57,839 nt of DNA from Pseudomonadota bacterium (GTDB lineage Bacteria; Pseudomonadota; Gammaproteobacteria; Burkholderiales; Burkholderiaceae_C). Position 1 is the stretch's first letter, and every line of letters begins with the position of its first letter. The DNA lies in the NCBI GenBank assembly GCA_018241895.1, contig JAFECX010000213.1, positions 1-57,839 on the forward strand. Direction: 5' to 3'. The translations under genes and the position numbers were made by a program. The notes beneath the pieces are model-generated. The model had not been told where the DNA came from, made no database searches, and saw only the letters and a list, made by a program, of their open reading frames with translations. Shown in pieces: positions 14,721 to 22,287 of the stretch.

Positions 14721-15653
14721 ATGCTCGATCCGCAAGCTCGCGCCATCATCGATGCGATGATCGAACGCCGGGTGCCACCCGTGCACATGCTGACGCCGTC
14801 CGAGGCCCGGCAGATGGCGCGCGAGCGCGGCGCCTACGTGCTGCCCGAGCCGCCGGCGCTGGCCGAGGTGCGTGAGCTCACGGCACCCGGGCCGGGCGGT
14901 GCGATCGCGCTGAGGCTGTACCGGCCGCTGCCGATGCCGGCCGTGCTGCCGCTGCTCGTGTACCTGCACGGCGGCGGCTGGACGCTCGGGGACCTGGACA
15001 CCTACGACGTGCCCTGCCGCCAGTTGGCGCTGGCCAGCGGCTGCGCGGTGCTGTCGGTGGACTACCGGCTCGCCCCCGAGCACCGCTTTCCGGCGGCGGT
15101 GGACGACGCCGTGGCGGCCACGCGCTGGGTGCGCACGCAGGCCGGCGCACTGGGCATCGACGCGCAGCGCATCGCCGTCGGCGGCGACAGCGCCGGCGGC
15201 AACCTGGCGGCCGTCGTCGCCATCGTCGAGCGCGACGCAGGCACGCCGCTGGCGTTCCAGCTGCTCGTCTATCCGGCCACCGACATGCGCGCGCTGGCGC
15301 CCTCGCACCGCACGAACGGCCAGGGCTATCTGCTGACGGCCGAAGGCATCGCGTACTTTCGGGACCACTACGTCCCCGACGCGCGGCAGTGGGGCGACTG
15401 GCGGGCTTCGCCCTTGCTCGCGCCCAGCCTGGCCCGTCTGCCGCCGGCGCTCGTCGTCACGGCCGGCTTCGACCCGCTGCGCGACGAGGGGCTGCAGTAC
15501 GCCGATGCGCTGTCTGGCGCCGGGTGCCGCGTGCAGTACGTGTGCTTCGAGCGCCAGATCCACGGCTTCTTCACGATGTCGCGCCTCATCGACGAAGCGC
15601 AAAGCGCCATCGCGCTGGCCGGCGCGGCACTGCGGCGGGCGCTCTCGGGCTGA
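14721..15653 (+). CDS. Alpha/beta hydrolase fold-3 esterase (hormone-sensitive lipase family)
   Basis: This 310-residue protein has all marks of bacterial HSL-type carboxylesterases: the oxyanion motif LVYLHGGGWTLGDL, the strand motif SVDYRLAPEHRFPAA, the nucleophile elbow GGDSAGGNLAA, the catalytic aspartate region FDPLRDEG and the catalytic histidine in IHGFFTMSRL. It should hydrolyse short-chain esters in the cytoplasm. ATG 14721 begins the usual N-terminal block (DPQARAIIDAMIERRVPP); longer in-frame starts only add GC-rich spacer. TACACT at 14673-14678 is a possible -10. Immediately downstream lies a long pentanucleotide repeat. It has no functional neighbours. Confidence 0.93.
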   Translation: MLDPQARAIIDAMIERRVPPVHMLTPSEARQMARERGAYVLPEPPALAEVRELTAPGPGGAIALRLYRPLPMPAVLPLLVYLHGGGWTLGDLDTYDVPCRQLALASGCAVLSVDYRLAPEHRFPAAVDDAVAATRWVRTQAGALGIDAQRIAVGGDSAGGNLAAVVAIVERDAGTPLAFQLLVYPATDMRALAPSHRTNGQGYLLTAEGIAYFRDHYVPDARQWGDWRASPLLAPSLARLPPALVVTAGFDPLRDEGLQYADALSGAGCRVQYVCFERQIHGFFTMSRLIDEAQSAIALAGAALRRALSG

Positions 15654-15957
15654 GCCCGACGCCTCGGGTATCGGCCGGACGAGACCGGCGGGCGATGCCG
15701 TGCGCCAGGGCTGGCGGGCGGCGCGGCTTGCGTGCATCGCATCGCATCGGCTCGGCTCGGCTCGGCTCGGCTCGCATCGGATCGGATCGGATCGGATCGG
15801 ATCGGATCGGATCGGATCGGATCGGATCGGATCGGATCGGATCGGATCGGATCGGATCGGATCGGCCCGGCCCGGCCCGGCCCGGCCCGGCCGGGGGCGC
15901 AGGTGGCGGTGCTGCGGCCGCGCTGCCGGCGCCTCGTTCGCCGGTTTGCGCCAGGGC
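15654..15957. repeat. Pentanucleotide repeat array (CTCGG, ATCGG x18, CCCGG)
   Basis: The space between the esterase stop and the imuA promoter is dominated by a 5-bp microsatellite at about 15735-15893. It runs through GCATC steps, then about five CTCGG, then eighteen uninterrupted ATCGG (15776-15865) and about five CCCGG. The remainder of the interval shows no gene. Both strands are open in every frame across it, which gives spurious IRSDP-type proteins. An 18-copy perfect pentamer run should be prone to length change by slippage. Confidence 0.93.
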
Positions 15958-15986
15958 TTGCCGAAACAACTGTATGAACATACAGT
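15958..15986 (+). promoter_or_regulatory. imuA promoter with perfect LexA box
   Basis: CTGTATGAACATACAG at 15970-15985 fits the LexA consensus CTGT-N8-ACAG exactly. It overlaps a promoter made of TTGCCG (15958-15963) and TACAGT (15981-15986) at 17-bp spacing, so bound LexA would block RNA polymerase. The predicted transcription start falls on or next to the GTG at 15993. Confidence 0.85.
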
Positions 15987-15992
15987 TTCCTG

Positions 15993-16862
15993 GTGGTCGC
16001 TTCCCCCGCACTTTTGCCCACCCTCGCGCAGCCCGCGGCGCCCGAGATGCTGCATCCGGCGTTGTGGCGCGCCAGCCAACTCGGCCGGCCGGGAGACGCC
16101 GGCCTGACCAGTGGCTTTGCCGAACTCGACGCCGTTCTGCCCGGCGGCGGCTGGCCGGCGCGTGCGCTGACCGAGCTGCTGCTGCCGCATGCGGGCGTGG
16201 GCGAGTTGCGCTTCGTCGCACCGGTCCTGGCAACCGTACAGGCGCGCGGACGCAGCGTGCTGTGGTTCGATCCACCCGGTGAGCCCAGCCCCTGGGCGCT
16301 GGAGGCGCTGGGCATCCGCACCCGGCGGCTGGTGGTGGTGCGGCCGAAGGTGAGGCTCGAGGCGGCACGGGCGCGCGAGCGGCTGCCCGCCGCCGACCTG
16401 TTGTGGGCGCTGGAGCAGACCTTGGCGAGCGGCCAGGCCGGCGCCGTGCTCGCCTGGCTGCCGGCACGGCTCGGGGCCGATGCGCTGCGTCGCCTGCAAC
16501 TGGCCGCGCAGGCGCACGACGGCCCGGCCTTCGTGCTGCGCGACGCCCAGGCGCGCCTGCGTCCCAGCGTGGCGCCGCTGCGCCTGCTGTTGGGCAGCGC
16601 CGGCGCCGATGCGCTGCGCGTGCACCTGCTCAAGCGCCGCGGCCCGCCGCTCGCGCAGCCGCTCGAACTGGCGCTGCCGCCGGTGCTGACGGCTGCGGCA
16701 CGTGCGCGGGCACAGGCCGGGCACCACGCCGGGCACCACGCCGGGCACCACGCCGGGCACCACGCCGGGCACCACGCCGGGCATCACGCCGCCCCGGCTT
16801 CGGCGGGGGCGTCGCCGTCGGCCATGCCTCGCGCCTCCCATCCGATCTCCGGCGCGCCATGA
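15993..16862 (+). CDS. imuA: ImuA, translesion mutagenesis accessory protein (SulA/RecA-like)
   Basis: This 289-residue protein has the ImuA features of Betaproteobacteria: LHPALWRASQLG at the N-terminus, the Walker-like TSGFAELDAVLPGGGWP, TELLLPHAGVGELRFVAPVL and the PPGEPSPWALEALGI block. ImuA works with ImuB and DnaE2 in SOS-induced error-prone synthesis. It is read from GTG 15993, because an in-frame stop at 15975-15977 excludes earlier starts; the LexA box ends 7 bp before, leaving no room for a ribosome binding site, so the mRNA may be leaderless. Near the C-terminus six tetrapeptides AGHH come from a 12-bp tandem repeat. The stop overlaps the imuB start (ATGA). Confidence 0.9.
   Translation: MVASPALLPTLAQPAAPEMLHPALWRASQLGRPGDAGLTSGFAELDAVLPGGGWPARALTELLLPHAGVGELRFVAPVLATVQARGRSVLWFDPPGEPSPWALEALGIRTRRLVVVRPKVRLEAARARERLPAADLLWALEQTLASGQAGAVLAWLPARLGADALRRLQLAAQAHDGPAFVLRDAQARLRPSVAPLRLLLGSAGADALRVHLLKRRGPPLAQPLELALPPVLTAAARARAQAGHHAGHHAGHHAGHHAGHHAGHHAAPASAGASPSAMPRASHPISGAP
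16716..16787 (+). repeat. 12-bp in-frame repeat encoding (AGHH)6 in ImuA
   Basis: Six copies of GCCGGGCACCAC (the last with CAT) encode six AGHH tetrapeptides, about residues 242-265 of ImuA. The unit keeps the frame, so copy number can change without destroying the protein. The other two forward frames read as PGTT and RAPR. Confidence 0.93.
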
Positions 16863-18577
16863 CGCATCACTGCCCTCCGGGCGACGACTGGACGAACGCG
16901 CTGTGGCTGGCCGTGCATCTGCCGCGGCTGCCGCTCGAGGCCTGGCGTGCCACGCTGCCCGAGGCGCTGCGCCGTGCCGAACCGCCGCGCCCGCTCGTGC
17001 TGATGGCCGGGCATCACGTGAGCCACGTCGATGCCACCGCAGCGGCACGCGGCATCCAGGTCGGCATGAGGCGGGCGACCGCGATGGCGCTGGCGGCCGA
17101 TCTGCTGCCGGGTGCAGCCGACGCCGTGCGTGACGCAGCCGCGCTGCAGACGCTGGTGCACGCCGCGCTCGCCTTCACGCCGGCGGTGACGCTGGAGGGC
17201 GACGCCACGGTGCTGCTCGAAGTGGGGAGCTGCCTGCGCCTGTTCGGCGGCCTGGCTGCGCTCGTGCAGCGGCTGCGCGAGGCCATCGCGGCAGCGGCGC
17301 CGCTGGGCCATCGGCTGCAGCTCGCGGCGGCGCCCACGCCGCTGGGCGCCGCGCTGCTCGCGCGCTGGTCTCCTGCGGGCCGCGGCGATCTGCTGCACGG
17401 AGCGCACGTCGCGCAACGGCCGGCGCTGGCCCGGCTGCTCGATCGCGCACCGCTCGCGCTGCTGGCCGGCGGCTGCGAGCACCGCGAAGCGCTGCAAGGC
17501 ATGGGCCTGCACACCCTGGGGGATCTGCGCGCGCTGCCGCGTGCCGGCCTGGCGCGCCGCTTCGGCGAGGGCCTGCTCGACGAGCTCGATCGCGCGCTCG
17601 GCTGCCGTGCCGATCCGCGGCGCTGGTGCGAGCCGCCCGAGCATTTCGACACCCGGCTCGAGCTCTTCGCGCTGGCCGAGAGCACCGAGCGGGTGCTGCC
17701 CGCCGCCGCGGTGCTGCTGGCACGCCTCGTCGCCTGGGCACGCGCGCGGCACGGACGCATCGGCGCCTTCACGCTGGTGATGCGGCACGAGCCGCGCCAC
17801 GGCGCCGTCGACCGCTCGATGCCGGCCACCGAGCTGCGCATCGAGCTCGCCGAGCCGGCGCTCGATCCGGCGCATCTGCAACTGCTGCTGCGCGAGCGGC
17901 TGGCGCGCGTGCGGCTCGTCGCGCCCACGCTCGAGCTGCGGCTGCACTGCTCGCAGCTGGTGATCGGGCCGCCGCCCGATGGCGAGCTCTTTCCCACCCG
18001 CCAGGGCGAGCAGCAGGGGCTGCTGCGCCTGCTCGAGCGGCTGCGCGCCAGGCTGGGCGACGAGGGCGTGCAGCGCCTCGTGCCGCTGGCCGACCATCGC
18101 CCCGAGCACGCCGGCTGCGTTGTGCCGGCGCTCGGCGGGCCGTCGGCAGCAGGCGGGCCGGCGCTGCGTGCACGTCGCGCGGTACGGGTCGCCATGGGCG
18201 GTGCGGAGGGCAGGGCAGGCGGCAGTGGGGTCGGTCGCTCGGCCGCCGCGGTGTCGTCCGCATCCGCATCGGCGGACGCCGTCTCGCCGCTGCCGCTGCC
18301 GCTGCCGCTGCCGCTGCCGCTGCACCGTCCGGCCTGGTTGCTGCCCGAGCCGCTGCCGCTGGCCGTGCAAGGCGCACTGCCGCTGCTCGACGGCCGCCAG
18401 GTGCAACTCGTCAGCGGCCCCGAGCGCATCGAAGCCGGCTGGTGGGACGGCGGCCTCGCCGCGCGCGACTACTTCATCGGCCAGGCCGACGACGGCTCGC
18501 TGCTGTGGCTGTGGCGCGGCCGGCTGCCCACGGCGCCGGGCGAGGCGCAGTGGTTCTTGCAGGGGCGCTTTGCCTGA
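16859..18577 (+). CDS. imuB: ImuB, Y-family polymerase-like protein
   Basis: This 572-residue protein is a Y-family DNA polymerase homologue of the ImuB type. ImuB proteins lack the catalytic acidic residues and instead connect ImuA, DnaE2 and the sliding clamp. Visible parts are the N-terminal WLAVHLPRLPLEAW, the palm-like LEVGSCLRLFGGLAALVQRL (no DE pair), MGLHTLGDLRALPRAGLARRFG (helix-hairpin-helix region), and the little-finger-like LFALAESTERVLPAA. The C-terminal WDGGLAARDYFIGQADDGSLLWLW is typical of ImuB. A (LP)6 run at 18290-18325 comes from CTGCCG repeats. ATG 16859 overlaps the imuA stop. No dnaE2 follows here, unlike the usual imuA-imuB-dnaE2 order. Confidence 0.92.
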   Translation: MTHHCPPGDDWTNALWLAVHLPRLPLEAWRATLPEALRRAEPPRPLVLMAGHHVSHVDATAAARGIQVGMRRATAMALAADLLPGAADAVRDAAALQTLVHAALAFTPAVTLEGDATVLLEVGSCLRLFGGLAALVQRLREAIAAAAPLGHRLQLAAAPTPLGAALLARWSPAGRGDLLHGAHVAQRPALARLLDRAPLALLAGGCEHREALQGMGLHTLGDLRALPRAGLARRFGEGLLDELDRALGCRADPRRWCEPPEHFDTRLELFALAESTERVLPAAAVLLARLVAWARARHGRIGAFTLVMRHEPRHGAVDRSMPATELRIELAEPALDPAHLQLLLRERLARVRLVAPTLELRLHCSQLVIGPPPDGELFPTRQGEQQGLLRLLERLRARLGDEGVQRLVPLADHRPEHAGCVVPALGGPSAAGGPALRARRAVRVAMGGAEGRAGGSGVGRSAAAVSSASASADAVSPLPLPLPLPLPLHRPAWLLPEPLPLAVQGALPLLDGRQVQLVSGPERIEAGWWDGGLAARDYFIGQADDGSLLWLWRGRLPTAPGEAQWFLQGRFA

Positions 18578-18941
18578 GCACCTGTGAACGAACCCCTCAC
18601 GCCCGCTCGACGCGCCCTGACGCCCCGGCTGGGCGTTGCAAATGCTCGTCCTATCGCGCGATACGGCTGCGCTTTGCGCCTTGATCAGGGTCGTCCTGTC
18701 GCGCCGCTCGGGCGCGACCGATTCATTCACAGGGTCTGAGCGCTGCCTGGCATGGCCGGCCTCGCGGCACCTTGCACGAGCGAGCGCCCTCTGCGGCGGC
18801 CGCGCCATCCACAGACCAGGGCCATCGGCACCTCGTTCGCGTGTGGCGCGAGAATGCCGCGGCACGCCCGCACGGACACAGAGCGCGGCATGGGACGGCC
18901 TCGTACCCTTGCCGCTCCCCGTCACCTGCGGCCCGCACAAG
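18578..18941. other. Intergenic region after imuB
   Basis: About 360 bp with no recognisable gene. A hairpin TCGCGCC/GGCGCGA with a 5-nt loop at 18699-18717 may end the imuAB transcript. Two partly matching stretches, CGTCCTATCGCGC and CGTCCTGTCGCGC (about 18647 and 18692), form an imperfect direct repeat. dnaE2, often third in this cassette, is not here, even as a fragment. Confidence 0.5.
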
Positions 18942-19057
18942 CGGCCCGCACCGCCGCAGGAGCAACCTCCATGTCCGACGACGACGATGAAGCCCCGGCG
19001 GATCCGCCGGCGCCACGGCCGCGCACCACCGCAGGAGCAGCCCCCATGTCCGACGAC
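18942..19057 (+). repeat. Tandem duplication of a translation initiation region
   Basis: Copy 1 (18942-18982) and copy 2 (19016-19057) share about 36 of 42 positions, including GCAGGAGCA, a following ATG and the codons for Ser-Asp-Asp. Both ATGs (18971 and 19046) are in the same frame of the gentisate dioxygenase gene, so there are two nearly identical ribosome binding sites and start codons in series. Confidence 0.8.
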
Positions 19058-20200
19058 CGCGCGCCTTCACCGGTACGCCTGCAGATGCGCCGCGCCGCCG
19101 GCCAGCCCGAGCCCTCGCCTGCGCTGCAGGAGTTGTACCGCGGCTTCGAGCGCGAGCTGCTGGTGCCGCTGTGGACCGAGATCGGCGAGCTGATGCCGCT
19201 CGAGCCCACAAGCAAGGCCACGCCGCATCTTTGGCGCTGGCGCCATCTGATGGCGCTGGCCGAGCGCGCCGGGCAGATCGTGCCGCTGGGTCGCGGCGGC
19301 GAGCGCCGTGCGATCGCGCTGGCCAACCCCTCGCTGGGCGGCAAGCCGTATGCGACGCCGACGCTGTGGGCGGCGATCCAGTACCTGATGCCCGGCGAGG
19401 ACGCGCCCGAGCACCGCCACACGCAGCACGCGTTTCGCTTCGTCGTCGAAGGCGAGGGCGTGTGGACGGTCGTCAACGGCGACGCCATCCGCATGTCGCG
19501 CGGCGACTTCCTGCCGCAGGCGGGCTGGAACTGGCACGCGCACCACAACGCGGCGCGCGCGCCGATGGCCTGGATCGACGGCCTGGACATCCCCTTCGCC
19601 TACTACACCGAGAGCCAGTTCTTCGAGTTCGGCCGCGACACGCTCGACGCCGCCGAGAAGGCCACGCCCGAGCGCAGCCGCTCCGAGCGCCTGTGGGGCT
19701 ACCCGGGCCTGCGTCCGGCCGCGCAGGCCGCGCAGAACGGGCAGAACGGACGCCTGGCGGCCACGCCGCTGCTGGCCTACCGCTGGGCCGACACCGATCG
19801 TGCGCTCGCCGAGCAGCTCGCGCTCGAGGCCGAAGGCTGCGCGGCGACGTTGAGCCCCGGCCACGCCGCCGTGCGCTTCACGAACCCGACCACCGGCGGC
19901 GACGCGCTGCCGACCCTGCGCGCCGAGATGCATCGCCTGCGCGCCGGCGCCCGAAGCCGCAGCCGGCGCGAGGTCGGCTCGTCGGTGTTCCAGGTCTTCG
20001 ACGGCAGCGGCACGGTGAGCGTCGGCGAGCAACGCTGGAGCGTCGCGCGCGGCGACCTGTTCGTCGTGCCGTCGTGGCAGCCGCTGTCGATGCGCGCCGA
20101 CGGCGCCGAGGGCGGGCCGACGCTCGACCTGTTCCGCTTCGGCGACGCGCCGATCTTCGAGGCGCTGCACGCCCACCGCGTGCAGGAGCAGGGGGACTGA
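19046..20200 (+). CDS. Gentisate 1,2-dioxygenase
   Basis: This 384-residue bicupin (409 if translation starts at ATG 18971) opens the ring of gentisate with an Fe(II) centre to give maleylpyruvate. The N-terminal cupin holds the iron-binding EHRHTQHAFRFVVEGEGVWT and FLPQAGWNWHAHHN; the C-terminal cupin holds SSVFQVFDGSGTVSVGEQRW and GDLFVVPSWQPLSM without the histidine set, as usual in the family. LWRWRHLMALAERAGQIVPL and RRAIALANPSLGG are strong family blocks. Length 350-390 is typical, favouring the second start, but both have good ribosome binding sites. The isomerase and hydrolase for the next steps lie 33 kb away at 52857-54213. Confidence 0.92.
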   Translation: MSDDRAPSPVRLQMRRAAGQPEPSPALQELYRGFERELLVPLWTEIGELMPLEPTSKATPHLWRWRHLMALAERAGQIVPLGRGGERRAIALANPSLGGKPYATPTLWAAIQYLMPGEDAPEHRHTQHAFRFVVEGEGVWTVVNGDAIRMSRGDFLPQAGWNWHAHHNAARAPMAWIDGLDIPFAYYTESQFFEFGRDTLDAAEKATPERSRSERLWGYPGLRPAAQAAQNGQNGRLAATPLLAYRWADTDRALAEQLALEAEGCAATLSPGHAAVRFTNPTTGGDALPTLRAEMHRLRAGARSRSRREVGSSVFQVFDGSGTVSVGEQRWSVARGDLFVVPSWQPLSMRADGAEGGPTLDLFRFGDAPIFEALHAHRVQEQGD

Positions 20201-20252
20201 ACGCCGACCTCGCGCGCGGCCGCACACGCCGGCCGCGCGCGCCGGGCACGGC

Positions 20253-20759
20253 TCAGCCGAGTTGCTCGTCGGCCTCGACGCCCTTGCGGTAGACCTCGTA
20301 CACCAGCACCGGGATGCCCAGCGGGCCCAGGTGCTGCTCGATCAGCGGCTTGACGTCGGTCCAGTCCAGCGCGCCGACGCCGGTGGCCAGGCGCGGCAGC
20401 GCGACGCTCTTGACGCCTTCGTCCTGCACATGCCTGGCCAGTGCCCGCAGCGCGCGGTTCACGTCCTCGAGCCTGGCCTTGAGCGGGCGCGCCGCCTTGT
20501 CCTGGCTCTGCATGCCCTGGGTCAGCAGGTTGACGATGCCGCGCGTCGAGCCGTCCGCGTTCACGCCGCGCCAGGCCCAGATCTCGCCGGTGGCCGGCGC
20601 GGCGGCGTGCATCGCATGCCGGTAATCCTTGACCATCGACGGGAAACGCTCGCGCAGCGCCAGCGCCAGGCCCGAATCGAACGGGTCGTGCGTGGCGATG
20701 CCGTGCGCGATGACATCGGCGCGGCTGAGCAGGATGTCACCCTGGACTTCTCGGATCAT
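20253..20759 (-). CDS. Macrodomain protein (ADP-ribose-binding type)
   Basis: This 168-residue protein consists of one macrodomain. Typical segments are MIREVQGDILLSRADVIAHGIA, FDSGLALALRERFPSM, GEIWAWRG, GIVNLLTQGMQ and VALPRLATGVGALDW, the last forming the glycine-rich ADP-ribose phosphate loop. The classical Asn-Ala-Asn motif is replaced by HGIATHD, as in the subgroup whose sequences read ADVIAHGV. Such proteins bind ADP-ribose or remove it from proteins or nucleic acid. No ADP-ribosyltransferase toxin gene is adjacent, so a DarTG-like toxin pair is not supported. GGGAG precedes the ATG on the minus strand. Confidence 0.88.
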   Translation of the reverse strand: MIREVQGDILLSRADVIAHGIATHDPFDSGLALALRERFPSMVKDYRHAMHAAAPATGEIWAWRGVNADGSTRGIVNLLTQGMQSQDKAARPLKARLEDVNRALRALARHVQDEGVKSVALPRLATGVGALDWTDVKPLIEQHLGPLGIPVLVYEVYRKGVEADEQLG

Positions 20760-21104
20760 GTCGTTCTCCCGCGAGCGGATTGCATGGCGGCGATTTTCCC
20801 ATCGCGGCGCTGCGTGCTCCCGGCGCCGGTGCCGACCCGATGGACGGAACTTGCAGCTCGCCTGAGCGCGCTCAAGGGTGCAGCGGGCGCCGCGTCGATG
20901 CTGCTGCGCCCGCCGGCACCCGTGTCTCGGGCTGCGCCTGCCGACGCAGGGCAGATTGCGCTTCGACGGCCTGTTCGTCGGCAGCGCCGAAACCTACACT
21001 GCAGCATGCGGTGGCGGGGTCGGGCGCCGCGACGAAGGCCCGCCACGAGTCTCGTGGGGCGACGCGGCGCAAGCGTCGTCCGCTGCCAGCAAGAGGAGAA
21101 CGTC
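20760..21104. other. Divergent intergenic region, macrodomain / metalloprotease-like genes
   Basis: These 345 bp separate two divergent genes. TACACT at 20995-21000 is a -10-like box for the rightward gene, without a clear -35, and AAGAGGAG at its right end is the ribosome binding site for ATG 21105. No repeat array or conserved protein is seen. Confidence 0.45.
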
Positions 21105-22154
21105 ATGACGCTCCAGTCCCGACTGTTGCGCAACGATCCGAATCTCGAGGCCGCTGCCGTGCGCGACTCGGCGCACATCGTGCCGGGCGCGAAAGGAGAA
21201 CACGTGCGCAAGATCCAGGCGGCGTTGATCCGGCTGGACGAAGCCGCGATCACGGCCCATGGGAGTTACGACGCCAAGACCGCGGCCGCCGTGCTCGCCT
21301 ACAAGAAGAAGAGGCACATCGTCAACCACGCCTATCAGACGCAGGCCGACGACATCGTCGGCAAGATGACGATCGCGCGGCTCGACCAGGAGTTGCTTGC
21401 AGGCGAGCAGGGCGACGACGCGCGCACGCCGCGTTGCTTCTTCCCGCCCGACACGCAACGCGTCGCCCGGCGTTCCTTTGCCGGCGCGCCTGCGCTGGTG
21501 GGCGATGCAACGGCGGATCTCACCGGCTTCATGCTCCTGGCCGACAAGGATGCCAGCCTGCCGGATGCCAGGTCCTGGGTTGCGAAGACGATCGGAAAGA
21601 TCAACCAGATCGAGGGCCGGATCGCTCGCTTCAAGGTCTACACCGCGGCCGACATCGCCTTCTTCGATTCGATCGAGACCCACTTCAGGGTCGGCATCCC
21701 CAGGGTCACCGACGTGCAGGCCAGGCAGCGCTTGGGCCGGATCAGGCAGATGTACGTGAAGATCCAGAGGGTGCTCGATGCCATCGGCCCCGGCAGCGAC
21801 CGGGTGGTGGGCAATCCGGGTGTGCCCGACAAGGCCTTGGCGCCGCTCGGCGGCTTCGACATCGCCGGCCAGGTCATCACGATCGGCAGGGACTTCCACG
21901 ATTCCAACGCCAACATGCGCGCCGCGGTCCTGGTGCACGAAGCGGGCCACTTCGCCGATGCGTCGTGCTCGCATGCGGCGTCCGAGCAACCCGCGCCCCA
22001 AGGCTCGCCGATCACGGACAAGTTCGGCACCGTGGTCAACCCGGGCCGGCTCGACTATGCGCATCTGGACTTCGAACTGCACATGCGCAACGCCTACTCG
22101 TTCGCGCAGTGCGCCATGCACAACGGCCTGGGCGTCGACAAGCGCCCGCCGTGA
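21105..22154 (+). CDS. Peptidoglycan-binding-like domain fused to putative zinc metallopeptidase
   Basis: In this 349-residue protein, residues about 25-100 resemble a peptidoglycan-binding domain 1 (GEHVRKIQAALIRLDEAAI, GSYDAKTAAAVLAYKKK, DIVGKMTIARLDQEL). The C-terminal part has HEAGH at residues 278-282, an HExxH zinc motif, followed about 35 residues later by RLDYAHLDFELHMRNAYSF, which recalls the Asp ligand and tail of M35-like (aspzincin) metallopeptidases. There is no signal peptide, so export would need another route such as a contact-dependent or type VI system, or it acts inside. ATG 21105 has AAGAGGAG 5 nt upstream. The family assignment of the peptidase half is an inference. Confidence 0.68.
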   Translation: MTLQSRLLRNDPNLEAAAVRDSAHIVPGAKGEHVRKIQAALIRLDEAAITAHGSYDAKTAAAVLAYKKKRHIVNHAYQTQADDIVGKMTIARLDQELLAGEQGDDARTPRCFFPPDTQRVARRSFAGAPALVGDATADLTGFMLLADKDASLPDARSWVAKTIGKINQIEGRIARFKVYTAADIAFFDSIETHFRVGIPRVTDVQARQRLGRIRQMYVKIQRVLDAIGPGSDRVVGNPGVPDKALAPLGGFDIAGQVITIGRDFHDSNANMRAAVLVHEAGHFADASCSHAASEQPAPQGSPITDKFGTVVNPGRLDYAHLDFELHMRNAYSFAQCAMHNGLGVDKRPP

Positions 22155-22287
22155 TCGGTGCCGGCCGCGGGGCCCGCCGGCGCCGCTCGAGCCCCCTGCC
22201 GGCGCAGCACCGGGGTCCGGCGCCCGGCTGCCGCGGCCTCGGTGCCCGCTACGATCGAAGGATTTTGCGATCACCACGGGGAATTTC

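Noticed and set aside
15586..16467. Proteins with IRSDP repeats on the minus strand
   Set aside because: They come from the ATCGG pentamer array and the antisense of imuA; no start signals or conserved blocks.
18636..18941. Small open frame after imuB starting MQMLVLSRDTAAL
   Set aside because: No ribosome binding site or family recognised, and it runs into the leader of gentisate dioxygenase in another frame.
20253..20759. DarTG-type toxin-antitoxin system from the macrodomain protein
   Set aside because: No ADP-ribosyltransferase toxin gene lies next to it, and the neighbours are unrelated.
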